Of a stretch of DNA of 35,805 nucleotides, positions 1 to 9,421 are shown piece by piece; positions within the stretch are counted from its first letter, which is position 1; every line of letters starts with the position of its first letter. The stretch spans positions 1 to 35,805 of the forward strand of contig SXOX01000313.1 in the NCBI GenBank assembly GCA_005776585.1, read 5' to 3'. The position numbers were made by a program, and so were the translations under genes. The notes beneath the pieces are model-generated. The model did no database searches and had not been told where the DNA came from. It was given only the letters and a program-made list of their open reading frames with translations. This DNA is from Pseudomonadota bacterium (GTDB lineage: Bacteria > Myxococcota_A > UBA9042 > GCA-2863065).

Positions 1-3000
1 AAGTGAGCACCTGCGTGCTGCCGTCGGAGTACTTGGCGGTCGCCATCATCGGGACACGCACGCCCGCGGCGTAGCCGTGACCGTCGAAGTTGCCACACGC
101 GAACACCGCGTCGGGCTTCACGATGATGGCCACGAGATCCAACCCGCCGACGCCGATGTGCGCCGTCCCGCTGACGGTCCCGACGGTCGCCAGGATGATC
201 ACGTGTCCAGCCTGCTTGCCCTTGACGAGCCCGTCCTGGGTGACGGTCGCGACCGCGTTCTTCGACGAGCTCCAGGTCGCCAGCGTCGTCAGGTCCCACG
301 TGGTCCCGTCGCTGTAGTGACCGGCCGCGTCGAGGTCCGCCGTGCCGCCGATGGTCACATTCGCCGACGCGGGGGTCAGGGTCATCGAGGTCAGGATCGC
401 GTCGTTGACGACGATCTTGGCCGTGGTGCTCACCGCGGGACACTGAGGCGTGGCGAGCGAGCTCGCGGTCAGCAGGCCGCTCTGGGTCGGCGCAAACGCA
501 CGCACGACACCGCCGTTGACCCCGCCGCTGACCTCGAGGGGACCCGAGACCTGCCACTCGGCCAGATCGGTGTAGCCGATGGTGTTGCCGTCCGAGAGCT
601 TGGCCGCGAGACCGAAGGCCTGCCGCACGCCGACGGGCATCGTCGCCGAGGTCGGGCTGAGCTTGAGGCTCGTCACGCACGCGTTGATGACCGTGACTGT
701 GACCTTGCCCTCGAGGCCGCCGTACCACGCCGAGACGTCGACGGTGGCGGCTGGCGGGTTCGAGGCCGCCGTCACGAGGCCGCGGCTGCCGATGGCGTTG
801 CTGACCGAAGCCACTTGGGGATGCGACGAGAGCCACGTGGCCGCGTTGGTCACGTCGTACTCGGCGCCGTTCAGGTTCTCGCAGCCTACGCCTTGGGTCG
901 CGAAGGTGCCGAAGGCCTGGTACTCACGCGAGGTCCCGCGCGGCAGCTGGAGACCTGCCGCGTCGTTGGGCTGGATCTCGACTCCCGCGAACGGGCAGCT
1001 CGTGATCCGGACCCACGCCGTCGTGCCGATGCTCCCCGGGTCGTTCGCACAGACTGCGCCGAGGCACGCGTTGATCTCCGCCATGCCGTTGGCCAGGCCG
1101 CTCACGAGGCCCTTCGAGCCCTTGGCATTCGACACCGTCGCGATACCGCTGACCACGGGCGACCACGTCACGGTCGCCGTGAGGTCCTCGGAGACCGGCG
1201 GATGGACGCCGTCTGAGAAGTAGCCGGTCGCGGTCCCCTGCCCGGTCAAGCCGAGCGGGATCACCTCGGGGCTCACGTTCACGGCGATGCCCACGAGCGT
1301 CATCGGCTTCACGATCGTCAGCTCGGCCACGCCCGCGACCGCGTTCATGGTCGCGTAGATGGTCACGGGTAGCAGGCTCGGAAGTGCCAGGGCCTCGACG
1401 GTCACGAGACCCTCACGGTCGGTGGCGTTCGAGACGGACACGCCGCGACCGAGGTCGACGGGCTGCACCGACCAGGTCACGAGCCGGGTCAGGTCCATGG
1501 CGGTGCCGTTGTCGAAGTTGCCGGTCGCGACGAGCTGCCGGGTGGTCCCGACGGGCACGTTCGCCGCCGCGGGCGCGACGTTGACCGACACGAGCTTGGC
1601 GTTGCTCACCGTGAGTGGCGCCGACGCCGAGACGAGCGGGTTGGCCATGGTCGCCGTAATAGTGGCTTGGCCAGGCGCATGGCCCGAGGCCACGCCCTCG
1701 TTGCCGAACGCGTTCGACACCGTCGCGATGCTTGGCACGCTGCTCGTCCACGCCACGTGATCGGTCACGTCGCGCGCGTTGCCGTCCGAGTACATGCCGG
1801 TCGCCATGAAGCGCACCTCGAAGCCCTGCGCCACGCTCGCGCCAGCGGGGGTGACCTGGATGGACTCGAGCTTGGCCGGAATGACGCTCAACAGCACCGG
1901 AGCGCTCGGCACCACGAAGGTACCGTTGGTGTAGGTCGCCACGATCTGGGTGCCACCCTCAGACAGCGCGGCCGCGGTCGCCAACGCGCTGAAGTTGGCG
2001 ACGCTCGGGTTGCTGGAGGACCACGCGAGCTTGGCGTTCGCGGTCAGGTCTTGCACCGAGCCGTCGGTGAAGACCCCTGACGCCGTGAAGATCTGCGAGC
2101 GGCCGACCGGCAGCGCAGGCGGCGCGGCGGGGCTGATCTCCACCTTGGCGAGCACCGGGGCCGTCACGGTGAAGATGGCCTTGGCGTTCAGGCCGTTCTT
2201 CGAGGCCTGGAGGTTGGCGACGCCCGGCTTCAGTCCAGTGGCGAGGCCGTTGTTGTCCATGGTGGCAATCAGAGGGCTGTCACTCGACCAGGTGGCGCTG
2301 ATGTCTGCCATCGAGCCGTCGGAGAAGCGGCCCCGTGCCGTGAACTGCGCCTTGGTCCCCGCGGGGACGGTCGTGCTCGCGGGGGTGACCTCGACGAGCT
2401 CCAGAAGCGGCGCGGTGACGGTCAGGAGCGTGGTGCTGCTGATGCCCCCAAAGGTGGCCTTGAGCGAGGCCGTGCCGGGGATGAGCCCGAGCGCGATGCC
2501 GTTGTGGTCAATCGACGCGATGCTCGACGCGAGCGAGGCCCAGGTCGCGCCCTCGGTCACGAGCTCCTTGTGGAGATCGGCGAAGGTGGCCTCGGCTTGC
2601 ATCTCGACCACGTGGCCCGCCGCGATCGACGGGTTGGCCGGCGTAATCGCGAGGCTCGAGACCACAATCGAAGGCAGCACCTGGACCGGAATCGCCGGAG
2701 AGGAGACGCCGCCAAAGATCGCCTTGACGGTGGCTGTCCCGGCCTTGGCACCCGCGGCGACCTTGCCGGTGGCGTCCACGGTCGCAATCAGTGGGTCCGT
2801 GGTCGACCACGTCGCCATGTTGCTGATCCCGACGTTGCTGCCGTCATCGTAGAGCGCGGTGGCGACCAGCACGGCCGCGTCGTTGGTCGCGGCGTGGAAC
2901 GTGAGACTGGAGGGCGCCAGCGTAATCGCCGTGAGCTTCGGCGCGGTCACCGTGAGCATCGCCGGTGGCGAGAGCACGAGGCCCGACGTCGCACGAATCT

Positions 3001-5149
3001 CGGTCACGCCGCCCGCAAGGCCCTGGGCCATGCCTTGGGCGTCGATGCTCGCCACGTTCGGCGCGGAGCTGGTCCAGACAACCATTGCGGACAGGTCGAG
3101 CGCGCTGTCGTTGTCGTAGACGCCCATGGCCGTAAACGGAAGCTTGGCGTGCTTGTCGATGGTGACGAGCGTCGGGAAGAGCACGAGCGACGTGAGCTTG
3201 GGCGCGTTCACCGTGAAGCTCGCGGTGGCGCTCTTGCCGCCAAACGTCGCCGTCAGTGTGGCCGCGCCCGGCAGATGGCCGAGCACGATGCCGTTGATGT
3301 CGACGGACGCCACGAGTGGCGCGCTGGACTCCCACTGCGCGTCGTGGGTGACGACGTCGGCGTGGCCGTCGGCGAACGTCGCCTCGGCCTTCATCGCGAC
3401 CGCCATGCCCACCGCGGCGCTGGTCGACGCTGGCGTGACCAGGAGCTTGTTGACCACGATCGACGGCAGGACCGTCACCGGAACCGGCACCGACACCACG
3501 CCCTTGAAGGTCGCCGTGACGTGAGCGGTCCCCGCGGTGTTCCCGGCGATGACCTTGCCGTTCAGGTCCACGCTGGCGATCTGGGCGTCAGTGGTGCTCC
3601 AGCTCATTCCGGCGGTCAGCGCGACCTTGGAGCCGTTGTCGTAGACGCCGGTCGCGATCAGCGCGGCGAACTCGGCCGTGGCTGCGTGGAAGGTGAGGCT
3701 CTGCGGAGCCAGCTCGATGGCGAGGAGCACGGGCTCGGTCACACCCACCGTGACCGCGGTGGCCGGCGAGATCATGCCGCCAGAGGTGGCGGTCACGTTC
3801 GCGAGGCCCGCGGCGAGGCCTTTGGCGTAGCCGTCGGGGTCCATGGTCACGATGGCTGCGTTCGATGAGGCCCAGGTCGCCTCGTGACTCACGTCGAGCT
3901 TCTTGCCGTCATCGAAGAGCGCGAAGGCGGCGAAGTGGTGCGACTCACCCAGGACGAGCAGCAGGCTCGTGGGCTCGATGGTCACGCCGGTCAGCTTGGG
4001 GGCGATGACCTCGGAGACGACGACGTGCGTCGCGCCCGACACGAGGTCGCCGTACTTGGCCGTCACGTCCGCGAGGCCCTTGGCGAGGCCCTTGGCGACG
4101 CCTTGGGTGTCCACGCTCGCGATCGCAGGCGCTGACGAGGTCCACACGACGCTCTCGGTCAGGGTGGCCGAGGTGCCGTCATTGAAGACGCCGAGGGCGC
4201 TGAGCTGGCGGCTCTCGCCCACGTCGAGGGCGACGCTCTCGGGGAGCAGCTGCAAGGCGACGAGGGCAGCCGCCTTGACGTTGAAGGTGGCGGACTTCGA
4301 GGTGATGTCACCCATCTTGGCGGTAACCGACGCGTTGCCGGCCTTGTGCGCCTTCGCGAGCCCGGTCTCGCTCACGGTCAATACCGCGAGGTCCGACGAG
4401 CTCCAGGTGACCCCGGCAGACACATCACCGTCGTTGCCGTCGACGAAGCTGCCGAGCGCGAGAAGCTGCTGGGTGCCGCCCAGCGGCAGCGTCGCCGAGC
4501 TCGGCAGCAGCCGAATGGCGACGAGCGAGGCCTTCGAGACGTTGATCGAGGCCGCGGCCGAGGTGAGCTCGCCCTTCTTCGCGATGACGTCGGCGTGGCC
4601 GGGCGACTTGGCCAGGCCATTGCCGCTTTGATCGACGGCGACGACCGTCGGGTCAGACGACGTCCAGACGAGGCCTCCCGTCGCCGAGGACAGCGTCTTG
4701 GAGGTGCCATCGCCGTTGGTGCCGATGGCCACGAAGCGCAATGCGGCGCCCTCGATGACGGTCGAGGTCGCGGGCTCGACGCGAATGGCGACCAGATCGG
4801 TGCTCGCGACCGAGAAGGTGGCAAGCGGTGAATGGATTGCCCCCCGCATGGCCATGATGTCGGCCTTGCCGGCAGCGACGGCGGTCAGCAGCCCGCCCGT
4901 GGACACGGTCGCCACAGCGGGGTTGGAGGTGGACCACGTTGCATCGGGCTCCCGCACCGTCAGGCCATCGTCGTATCGACCGAAGGCGTGCAGTTGCAGG
5001 GTCTCGCCTGCGACGAGGTTGGTCGCGCCCGGGATAATCTCGAGCGCAGTGAGCGCCTTGCCGGTCGACTCTTCACTGCAGCCCGAGAGGGCCCAGGTCG
5101 AGGCGACGGCGAGGCACACGTGCACCAGGGTGCTACGAGTACGGTACAT
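1..5149 (-). CDS. Giant surface lipoprotein of tandem bacterial Ig-like (Big_2-type) domains, partial
   Basis: The frame is open from ATG at 5149 to the window edge (1716 codons visible) and the C-terminus lies outside. The start is supported by AGGAG at 5158-5162, 8 nt upstream. Residues 1-24 are a lipoprotein signal ending in the lipobox LSGC (Cys24). The rest is about 19 tandem units of roughly 88 residues, each with the pattern 'L-x-x-I-x-x-P', a Gly turn, 'F/Y-x-D-G', 'W-S-S-x-x-P-x-x-A-T/S-V/I' and 'G-x-A-x-V/I-x-A', typical of bacterial Ig-like group 2 domains. Such proteins are outer-membrane or extracellular adhesin-like stalks; binding partners cannot be read here. The domain nearest the window edge is unusual in carrying a Cys and a His/Gly insert (residues near 1690). 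The gene stands alone on this strand, divergent from the Rieske oxygenase gene. The family is fairly certain; the role is not. Confidence 0.9.
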   Translation of the reverse strand, partial: MYRTRSTLVHVCLAVASTWALSGCSEESTGKALTALEIIPGATNLVAGETLQLHAFGRYDDGLTVREPDATWSTSNPAVATVSTGGLLTAVAAGKADIMAMRGAIHSPLATFSVASTDLVAIRVEPATSTVIEGAALRFVAIGTNGDGTSKTLSSATGGLVWTSSDPTVVAVDQSGNGLAKSPGHADVIAKKGELTSAAASINVSKASLVAIRLLPSSATLPLGGTQQLLALGSFVDGNDGDVSAGVTWSSSDLAVLTVSETGLAKAHKAGNASVTAKMGDITSKSATFNVKAAALVALQLLPESVALDVGESRQLSALGVFNDGTSATLTESVVWTSSAPAIASVDTQGVAKGLAKGLADVTAKYGDLVSGATHVVVSEVIAPKLTGVTIEPTSLLLVLGESHHFAAFALFDDGKKLDVSHEATWASSNAAIVTMDPDGYAKGLAAGLANVTATSGGMISPATAVTVGVTEPVLLAIELAPQSLTFHAATAEFAALIATGVYDNGSKVALTAGMSWSTTDAQIASVDLNGKVIAGNTAGTAHVTATFKGVVSVPVPVTVLPSIVVNKLLVTPASTSAAVGMAVAMKAEATFADGHADVVTHDAQWESSAPLVASVDINGIVLGHLPGAATLTATFGGKSATASFTVNAPKLTSLVLFPTLVTIDKHAKLPFTAMGVYDNDSALDLSAMVVWTSSAPNVASIDAQGMAQGLAGGVTEIRATSGLVLSPPAMLTVTAPKLTAITLAPSSLTFHAATNDAAVLVATALYDDGSNVGISNMATWSTTDPLIATVDATGKVAAGAKAGTATVKAIFGGVSSPAIPVQVLPSIVVSSLAITPANPSIAAGHVVEMQAEATFADLHKELVTEGATWASLASSIASIDHNGIALGLIPGTASLKATFGGISSTTLLTVTAPLLELVEVTPASTTVPAGTKAQFTARGRFSDGSMADISATWSSDSPLIATMDNNGLATGLKPGVANLQASKNGLNAKAIFTVTAPVLAKVEISPAAPPALPVGRSQIFTASGVFTDGSVQDLTANAKLAWSSSNPSVANFSALATAAALSEGGTQIVATYTNGTFVVPSAPVLLSVIPAKLESIQVTPAGASVAQGFEVRFMATGMYSDGNARDVTDHVAWTSSVPSIATVSNAFGNEGVASGHAPGQATITATMANPLVSASAPLTVSNAKLVSVNVAPAAANVPVGTTRQLVATGNFDNGTAMDLTRLVTWSVQPVDLGRGVSVSNATDREGLVTVEALALPSLLPVTIYATMNAVAGVAELTIVKPMTLVGIAVNVSPEVIPLGLTGQGTATGYFSDGVHPPVSEDLTATVTWSPVVSGIATVSNAKGSKGLVSGLANGMAEINACLGAVCANDPGSIGTTAWVRITSCPFAGVEIQPNDAAGLQLPRGTSREYQAFGTFATQGVGCENLNGAEYDVTNAATWLSSHPQVASVSNAIGSRGLVTAASNPPAATVDVSAWYGGLEGKVTVTVINACVTSLKLSPTSATMPVGVRQAFGLAAKLSDGNTIGYTDLAEWQVSGPLEVSGGVNGGVVRAFAPTQSGLLTASSLATPQCPAVSTTAKIVVNDAILTSMTLTPASANVTIGGTADLDAAGHYSDGTTWDLTTLATWSSSKNAVATVTQDGLVKGKQAGHVIILATVGTVSGTAHIGVGGLDLVAIIVKPDAVFACGNFDGHGYAAGVRVPMMATAKYSDGSTQVLT
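2405..3995 (-). repeat. Three-domain supra-repeat inside the Ig-like gene (period about 792 bp)
   Basis: Two adjacent blocks of three Ig-like domains (about 3196-3995 and 2405-3195) look like an internal tandem duplication. Matching landmarks are exactly 792 bp apart: gcgtggaa at 3684 and 2892, and accac(g/a)at at 3453 and 2661. In both blocks the middle domain has the unusual 'SLTFHAAT' opening and ends in 'VLPSIVV', and the third domain has 'M-x-A-E-A-T-F-A-D'. Nucleotide similarity is only moderate, so the duplication is not recent. Confidence 0.75.
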
Positions 5150-5481
5150 GACATTAGCTCCTAGGTCGTTGGGACGCGCTCTAGCGAACTCAGCTCACCG
5201 CCGGGAAGTTCCAGTGGGAGGAGCATCGCGGGCTCGAGGCGCGCGTCCGAGATGGCGGCGTCCAGTGGCGCCGCGCCGGCCCGGCCGGTTGCAAGCGCCG
5301 CACCAAAGCGGACGAACGTTATAAGTTCCTTGAATGTCTGACACTTGTTGCATTCCGAACGCGCCACTGAAGATGGGCACCAGGAGCGTTCTGCCCCGCG
5401 CCTGGGCTCAATTCCCCGTTGGGCAACTGCGTCCCGTGACACCTCCGACGTCGAGGCGCGCGTCTGCTACAGTCGAGCCCG
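5150..5481. other. Divergent intergenic region, no gene seen
   Basis: This 332-bp spacer lies between the divergent starts of the Ig-like lipoprotein gene (minus) and the Rieske oxygenase gene (plus). It must hold both promoters. An AT-richer patch at 5316-5356 includes TATAAC on the minus strand (5323 down to 5318), a possible -10, but no good -35 is placed correctly. I see no RNA gene, repeat or convincing small ORF; open frames here have no ribosome binding site and overlap real genes. Confidence 0.5.
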
Positions 5482-6549
5482 ATGGCCCCGCTCGAACCGG
5501 TCCTCGCTCCCCCGCCCACGCGCGCCCACGTGTCGGTCGCGCGGCTGTCGCGCTATTGGTACGTCGCGTGTACCTCGCGTGAGCTCCGCCTGAAGCCGCT
5601 GGCCCGCACGGTGCTCGGACTTCCGCTCGTGCTCTTTCGGTCGACCGATGGACCCACGGCGCTCCTGGATCGCTGTCCCCACCGCAACGTGCCGCTCTCG
5701 GCCGGTGCCGTGCGCGAGGGCACGCTCGAATGCGCCTACCACGGGTGGCGCTTCGGCAATGGCGGCCGATGTGTCGCGATCCCGGCGCTATGCGAGCCAC
5801 CAGGCCACCGCGGGCGCGACGCCGAAGCGTTTCCGGTCATCGAGCGCGACGGCCTCGTGTGGGTCTACGGCGATGCTCAGGCTCCACCCACGACCGAGCC
5901 GCCATCGCTTGGCTGTGGGCCCGGCTACGCGACGGTGCGCGCGCAGATGACGTTCGAGGGCTCACTGCACGCGGTCGCGGAGAACACGCTGGACGTCCCA
6001 CATACGGCCTTTCTGCATCGCGGGCTCTTCCGCAAGCCGGGCCGTGACCTGGAGATCACCTGCCAGGTCACGCGCAGCGCCGATCGCGTCGAGTGCCGCT
6101 ACGTCGGCGAGCCGCGCCCCACGGGGCTGATCGGCCGGTTGCTCGCGCCCCAAGGGGGCACCGTTGAGCACGCCGACCGCTTCCTGCTGCCGTGCCTCAC
6201 GCAGGTCGAGTATCGCCTGGGCGAATCAAGCCACGTCGTCGCCTGGCAGGCGCTGACCCCGGAGACCGACTTTGTCACGCGCATCTACGCCGTTTTGCAC
6301 TTCAGAGTGCCGTTGCTCCCCGGATGGCTCGTCCGGCTCGTGGTCGAGCCTGTCGCGCGCCGCATCCTGCGCCAGGACGCGGCGATGCTGCGGCAGCAGA
6401 CCGCCAGCATCCAGCGCTTTGGGGGCGAGCGGTATGTCTCTACGGACGTCGACGTGCTCGGCCCGCACATCTGGCACCTGCTCAAGCGCGCCGAGCGGGG
6501 CGATGCGCCCACCGAGCCGCTCGAGCGCACGGTCACCATGCGGGTCTGA
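5482..6549 (+). CDS. Rieske non-haem iron oxygenase, alpha-subunit type
   Basis: This 355-residue protein has the two halves of a Rieske oxygenase. The [2Fe-2S] Rieske motif is Cys65-x-His67 ... Cys84-x2-His87 (CPH ... CAYH). The mononuclear iron site is Asn168-x2-Asp171-x2-His174-x4-His179 (ENTLDVPHTAFLH). The N-terminal block 'YWYVA...VLGLPLVLFR' is usual in single-component enzymes such as the vanillate demethylase and pheophorbide a oxygenase groups. Members use electrons from a reductase and O2 for hydroxylation or demethylation; no reductase gene is nearby and the substrate cannot be read. There is no signal peptide, so it should be cytosolic. The ATG at 5482 has only a weak GAG upstream but fits the family's N-terminus. 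It is followed after 42 nt by the next gene, so the three plus-strand genes may form an operon. Confidence 0.88.
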   Translation: MAPLEPVLAPPPTRAHVSVARLSRYWYVACTSRELRLKPLARTVLGLPLVLFRSTDGPTALLDRCPHRNVPLSAGAVREGTLECAYHGWRFGNGGRCVAIPALCEPPGHRGRDAEAFPVIERDGLVWVYGDAQAPPTTEPPSLGCGPGYATVRAQMTFEGSLHAVAENTLDVPHTAFLHRGLFRKPGRDLEITCQVTRSADRVECRYVGEPRPTGLIGRLLAPQGGTVEHADRFLLPCLTQVEYRLGESSHVVAWQALTPETDFVTRIYAVLHFRVPLLPGWLVRLVVEPVARRILRQDAAMLRQQTASIQRFGGERYVSTDVDVLGPHIWHLLKRAERGDAPTEPLERTVTMRV

Positions 6550-6591
6550 GGCGCCTTGACCGCCCTGCCGCAGTCCGTTACTTCCGAGCGC

Positions 6592-7200
6592 ATGATGACT
6601 GAACTGGATGGGACGTGGTTTGCGGTGCGCACCGGGAGCGCGACGTGGGGTGAGATCGTGGTGCACGACGGCGTGGCTCGGGCGCGCTCGCTCCGCGGCG
6701 ACGACGCGGTCGGCGCGTCCATCACGCTGCTGCCGGAGCCAGGACCGGCGCTGGTGGCCGAGGTGGCCCAAGGCGACGCCACTCTCCGGCTCGTGCTGTT
6801 GCCCAACCGCGGCGGACTGACGGCCTTCATCCCGGGCTCGCGTGCGACGGTGCACGCCTGGCGCAGCACCCCGGTGCCGGCGTCGCTGCACGGCGCGTGG
6901 CTGCTCGAGCCCCTCGACGGCGGACGTGCACGCCCCCTCGCGCTGACGGCTGACGGCGCCGTTCTGGACGAGGTAGAGAGTCGTGCGGTCCGGCTCGGCA
7001 CTGACACCGAGCCCGAGCTCCTGCTCATCCCACCCGCGGACTCGGGCGAAGAGCCGCAGCGGCTCGTCCTGACCGCGCTCACCGACGGCACCTGGCTCGT
7101 CTGCCCCGCTCCGGAGACGCTCCGCGCCTATGCCCTTTATCGGGACGGGTCCCGCCCTGCCCTGCTCGGTGAACTTCGCCGGTCGCGCGCCGAGCCATGA
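6592..7200 (+). CDS. Uncharacterised protein with two similar halves
   Basis: I do not recognise this 202-residue protein. It has no signal peptide or membrane segment and is rich in short beta-strand-like stretches. The two halves look related: 'LDGTW' followed by 'V-H-D-G-V-A-R-A-R' near the start, and 'LHGAW' followed by 'T-A-D-G-A-V-L-D-E' from about residue 100, suggesting an internally duplicated beta domain. I chose ATG 6592; ATG 6595 is equally possible, and an in-frame TTG at 6556 would add 12 residues with no better ribosome binding site. Its stop overlaps the start of the AAA+ ATPase gene (ATGA at 7197-7200), a sign of translational coupling, so the two products probably work together, for example as substrate adaptor and unfoldase (inference). 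Confidence 0.75.
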   Translation: MMTELDGTWFAVRTGSATWGEIVVHDGVARARSLRGDDAVGASITLLPEPGPALVAEVAQGDATLRLVLLPNRGGLTAFIPGSRATVHAWRSTPVPASLHGAWLLEPLDGGRARPLALTADGAVLDEVESRAVRLGTDTEPELLLIPPADSGEEPQRLVLTALTDGTWLVCPAPETLRAYALYRDGSRPALLGELRRSRAEP

Positions 7201-9365
7201 GTCCGGAGGCGCCCGCGCCGTTCGCTTCGAGCCTCGAGGCCGTGACGACGGCGATCCGGCTCGTAGGCGACCTCATCGAGCTGCGTCGCCAACGCCGAGA
7301 AGCGGACGCCGCGAACGGCCATGCGCGCTGGTCCGCGGCCCGGGAGGAGCTCCAAGCGGCGCTCGTCGCCTCCGAGGGGGCCGGCCAGCGCATGCGGCTC
7401 CTGGAGCTCCAGCGCACGTTCAGCCTGACCGACGTGGAGCTCGACCTGCTGCTGCTCGCGCTGGCGCCGCTCGTCGACCCCGAGTTCCTCGACCGCCTGG
7501 GCCGGGCACACGAGACGCTGTTCTTCCGCGGCGTCGATGTGGATCTCGCGCTGAGCCTCCGTTTTGGGACGCTGGAGGAGCAGTTCTTCGCCCGGGTGCA
7601 CCTCACGCCCGGCGCGTCGCTCGTGCGCAACGGGCTCGTGACGCTCGCGCCCATCGGCAGCGGCCTCAACCCGCACGAGCTCCAGCTGCGCGTGTCGGAG
7701 GCCGTCGCGTGCTTCGTGCTCGAGCGCGCACCGATGGCGGGCTCCCTCGGCCGCTACTGCGAGCTGGTCCAGCCCAAGAACCGCTGGGAGCAGGTCATCC
7801 TGCCCCAGGAGCAGTCGCGCCTCGTCTGGGAGATCGTCTCCGGCGAGCGCACGCTCGCGAGCCGCCTCGGCGAATGGGGCTACGGCTCGCTCATCCCGCG
7901 CGGTCGCGGCGTCGTCCTGCTGCTCTCCGGCCCGCCCGGGACCGGCAAGACCGCATTCGCTCATGCGATCGCGTCCCGGCTGGGGATGAACGTCCTGGTG
8001 GTCCGCTCGAGCCACCTCGTCGCCTCGCGTGAGCCTATCTTGCCGGTGCTCGAGGACGTCCTGCGCGTGGCCACGCTCGAACGCGCACTCGTGCTGATCG
8101 ACGACTGCGAGGCCCTGCTCAGCGCCCGTGACGCACGGTTTCTGGCCATGCTCGAAGCGCTGGACTCGAACGACGCCCTCGTCGTGCTCACGACCAACGT
8201 GGCAACCGAGATCGACTTCGCCGTCAACCGCCGTATCCAGTGCCGAGTCGACTTCGAGCTGCCCCCCGCCGTGCTCCGGGAGCAGATCTGGGAGGTGCAT
8301 CTGCCTCCCGAGGCGCCACTGTCGAGTGACATCGACATCCCATTGCTCGCAGCGACCTACGAGTTCACAGGCGCCGTCATCCGTAACACGGTCATGGTCG
8401 CGCTGGCCCGCATGCTTGCGCAGGATGAGAGCACTCTGACGATGGCCAGCGTGCGAGAGGCCGCCGAGACTCAGCTCGCCGCGCGCTTCGACGGCCTCGC
8501 CGTGCGCGGTGGCGCCAGCGGGTCCCTCGATGACCTCGTCCTGCCAGAAGAGCCACGACGCCGGCTGCTCGAGATCCGAGACGCCTGCCGGGTCCACGGG
8601 GACGTGCTCGCGCGGTGGGGCTTTGGACGCCGCCTATCGACGGGGCGCGGCCTGTGCATCCTGTTCGACGGTCCACCCGGAACCGGTAAGACGCTCTCAG
8701 CGGAATTGTTGGCCGCCGAACTGCGCCTTCCGCTGTATCGGATACATATACCCAACATCGTTAGCAAGTGGGTCGGCGAGACCGAGCGCAACATCGCGGA
8801 GCTGTTCGTCCGGGCGCGCGCGGCGCGGGCCCTGCTGCTCTTCGACGAGGCCGACGCGCTCTTTGGTCGCCGCTCCGCCAGCGCGCAGACCTCGAACGAT
8901 CGGTACGCCAACATGGAGGTCAACCTGCTGCTGCAGGAGATCGAGCGCTACGACGGCATTACGGTGCTCACGACCAACCTGTTCGGCAACCTCGACGAGG
9001 CGCTCCAACGGCGCATCCAGTTTCGCGTGACGTTTCCATTCCCGGAGCCCGTCGAACGTGCGCGCATCTGGCTTGCGCTGCTGCCGCCCGAGGCGCCCAT
9101 CGCCGCCGACGTCGATGCCGACGCGCTGGGGACCCGCTTCGAGCTGGCCGGCGGTCACATCAAGAACTCGGTGCTCCGTGCCGCCTACCGAGCCCGCGCG
9201 GGCGGAGACGTCATCCGACAGAAGCACCTCATCGAGGCGGCGCTCGACGAGTGCCAGGCGCAGGGCAAGATCGTCCGCAAGGACCAGGGCCAGCGCCCGC
9301 CGCCGCGGCTGACGGTGGCACCGCCGCCACCGCCATCGGCATCGCCGGAGCGCAAGCCGAGCTGA
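7197..9365 (+). CDS. Tandem AAA+ ATPase, eCIS-cluster (Afp15/Pvc15-like) type
   Basis: This 722-residue cytosolic ATPase has a helical/winged-helix-like N-terminal region (about 60-160, with 'DVELDLLLLALAPLVDPEF') and two AAA+ modules. D1 has Walker A GPPGTGKT at 245-252, a Walker B variant LVLIDDCE at about 298-305, sensor LTTN at 331-334 and arginines 'NRRIQCR'. D2 has Walker A GPPGTGKT at 492-499, canonical Walker B LLLFDEAD at 546-553 and 'QRRIQFR'. The two modules resemble each other through 'LPPEAP' and the following C-terminal helices. The N-terminal region resembles ATPases found in extracellular contractile injection system clusters, but no sheath, tube or baseplate gene is present here. 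D1 has Asp-Asp-Cys-Glu instead of the usual DEAD/E, which still keeps the Asp and Glu. It is coupled to the preceding gene by a 4-bp overlap. The Pro-rich tail (about 698-722) looks disordered. Confidence 0.85.
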   Translation: MSPEAPAPFASSLEAVTTAIRLVGDLIELRRQRREADAANGHARWSAAREELQAALVASEGAGQRMRLLELQRTFSLTDVELDLLLLALAPLVDPEFLDRLGRAHETLFFRGVDVDLALSLRFGTLEEQFFARVHLTPGASLVRNGLVTLAPIGSGLNPHELQLRVSEAVACFVLERAPMAGSLGRYCELVQPKNRWEQVILPQEQSRLVWEIVSGERTLASRLGEWGYGSLIPRGRGVVLLLSGPPGTGKTAFAHAIASRLGMNVLVVRSSHLVASREPILPVLEDVLRVATLERALVLIDDCEALLSARDARFLAMLEALDSNDALVVLTTNVATEIDFAVNRRIQCRVDFELPPAVLREQIWEVHLPPEAPLSSDIDIPLLAATYEFTGAVIRNTVMVALARMLAQDESTLTMASVREAAETQLAARFDGLAVRGGASGSLDDLVLPEEPRRRLLEIRDACRVHGDVLARWGFGRRLSTGRGLCILFDGPPGTGKTLSAELLAAELRLPLYRIHIPNIVSKWVGETERNIAELFVRARAARALLLFDEADALFGRRSASAQTSNDRYANMEVNLLLQEIERYDGITVLTTNLFGNLDEALQRRIQFRVTFPFPEPVERARIWLALLPPEAPIAADVDADALGTRFELAGGHIKNSVLRAAYRARAGGDVIRQKHLIEAALDECQAQGKIVRKDQGQRPPPRLTVAPPPPPSASPERKPS

Positions 9366-9421
9366 GCGCGGGCCGGAGGCCACTCACGCGCTTGGGTACG
9401 TAAACGTCGTTCAGCCGCGGG

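Noticed and set aside
77..1216. Long plus-strand open frame across the Ig-like gene (also 2504-3868)
   Set aside because: It lies antisense to a clear repeat protein, its translation is Arg/Gly/Ala-rich with no domain, and there is no ribosome binding site; GC-rich shadow frames of this kind are common here.
5318..5336. ECF-type GGAAC on the minus strand upstream of the Ig-like gene
   Set aside because: The nearest CGTC is about 10 nt away, not 16-17.
5339..5352. Sigma54-like TGACAC...TTGCA upstream of the Rieske gene
   Set aside because: The spacing between GA and GC is 8 nt instead of the 10 required, and the -24 GG is absent.
7197..9365. A complete contractile injection system locus
   Set aside because: No sheath, tube, spike or baseplate gene lies in the window; only the ATPase type is suggestive.
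9366..9421. Terminator between the convergent ATPase and cytochrome genes
   Set aside because: Only a 4-bp GGCC stem is visible, too weak to call.
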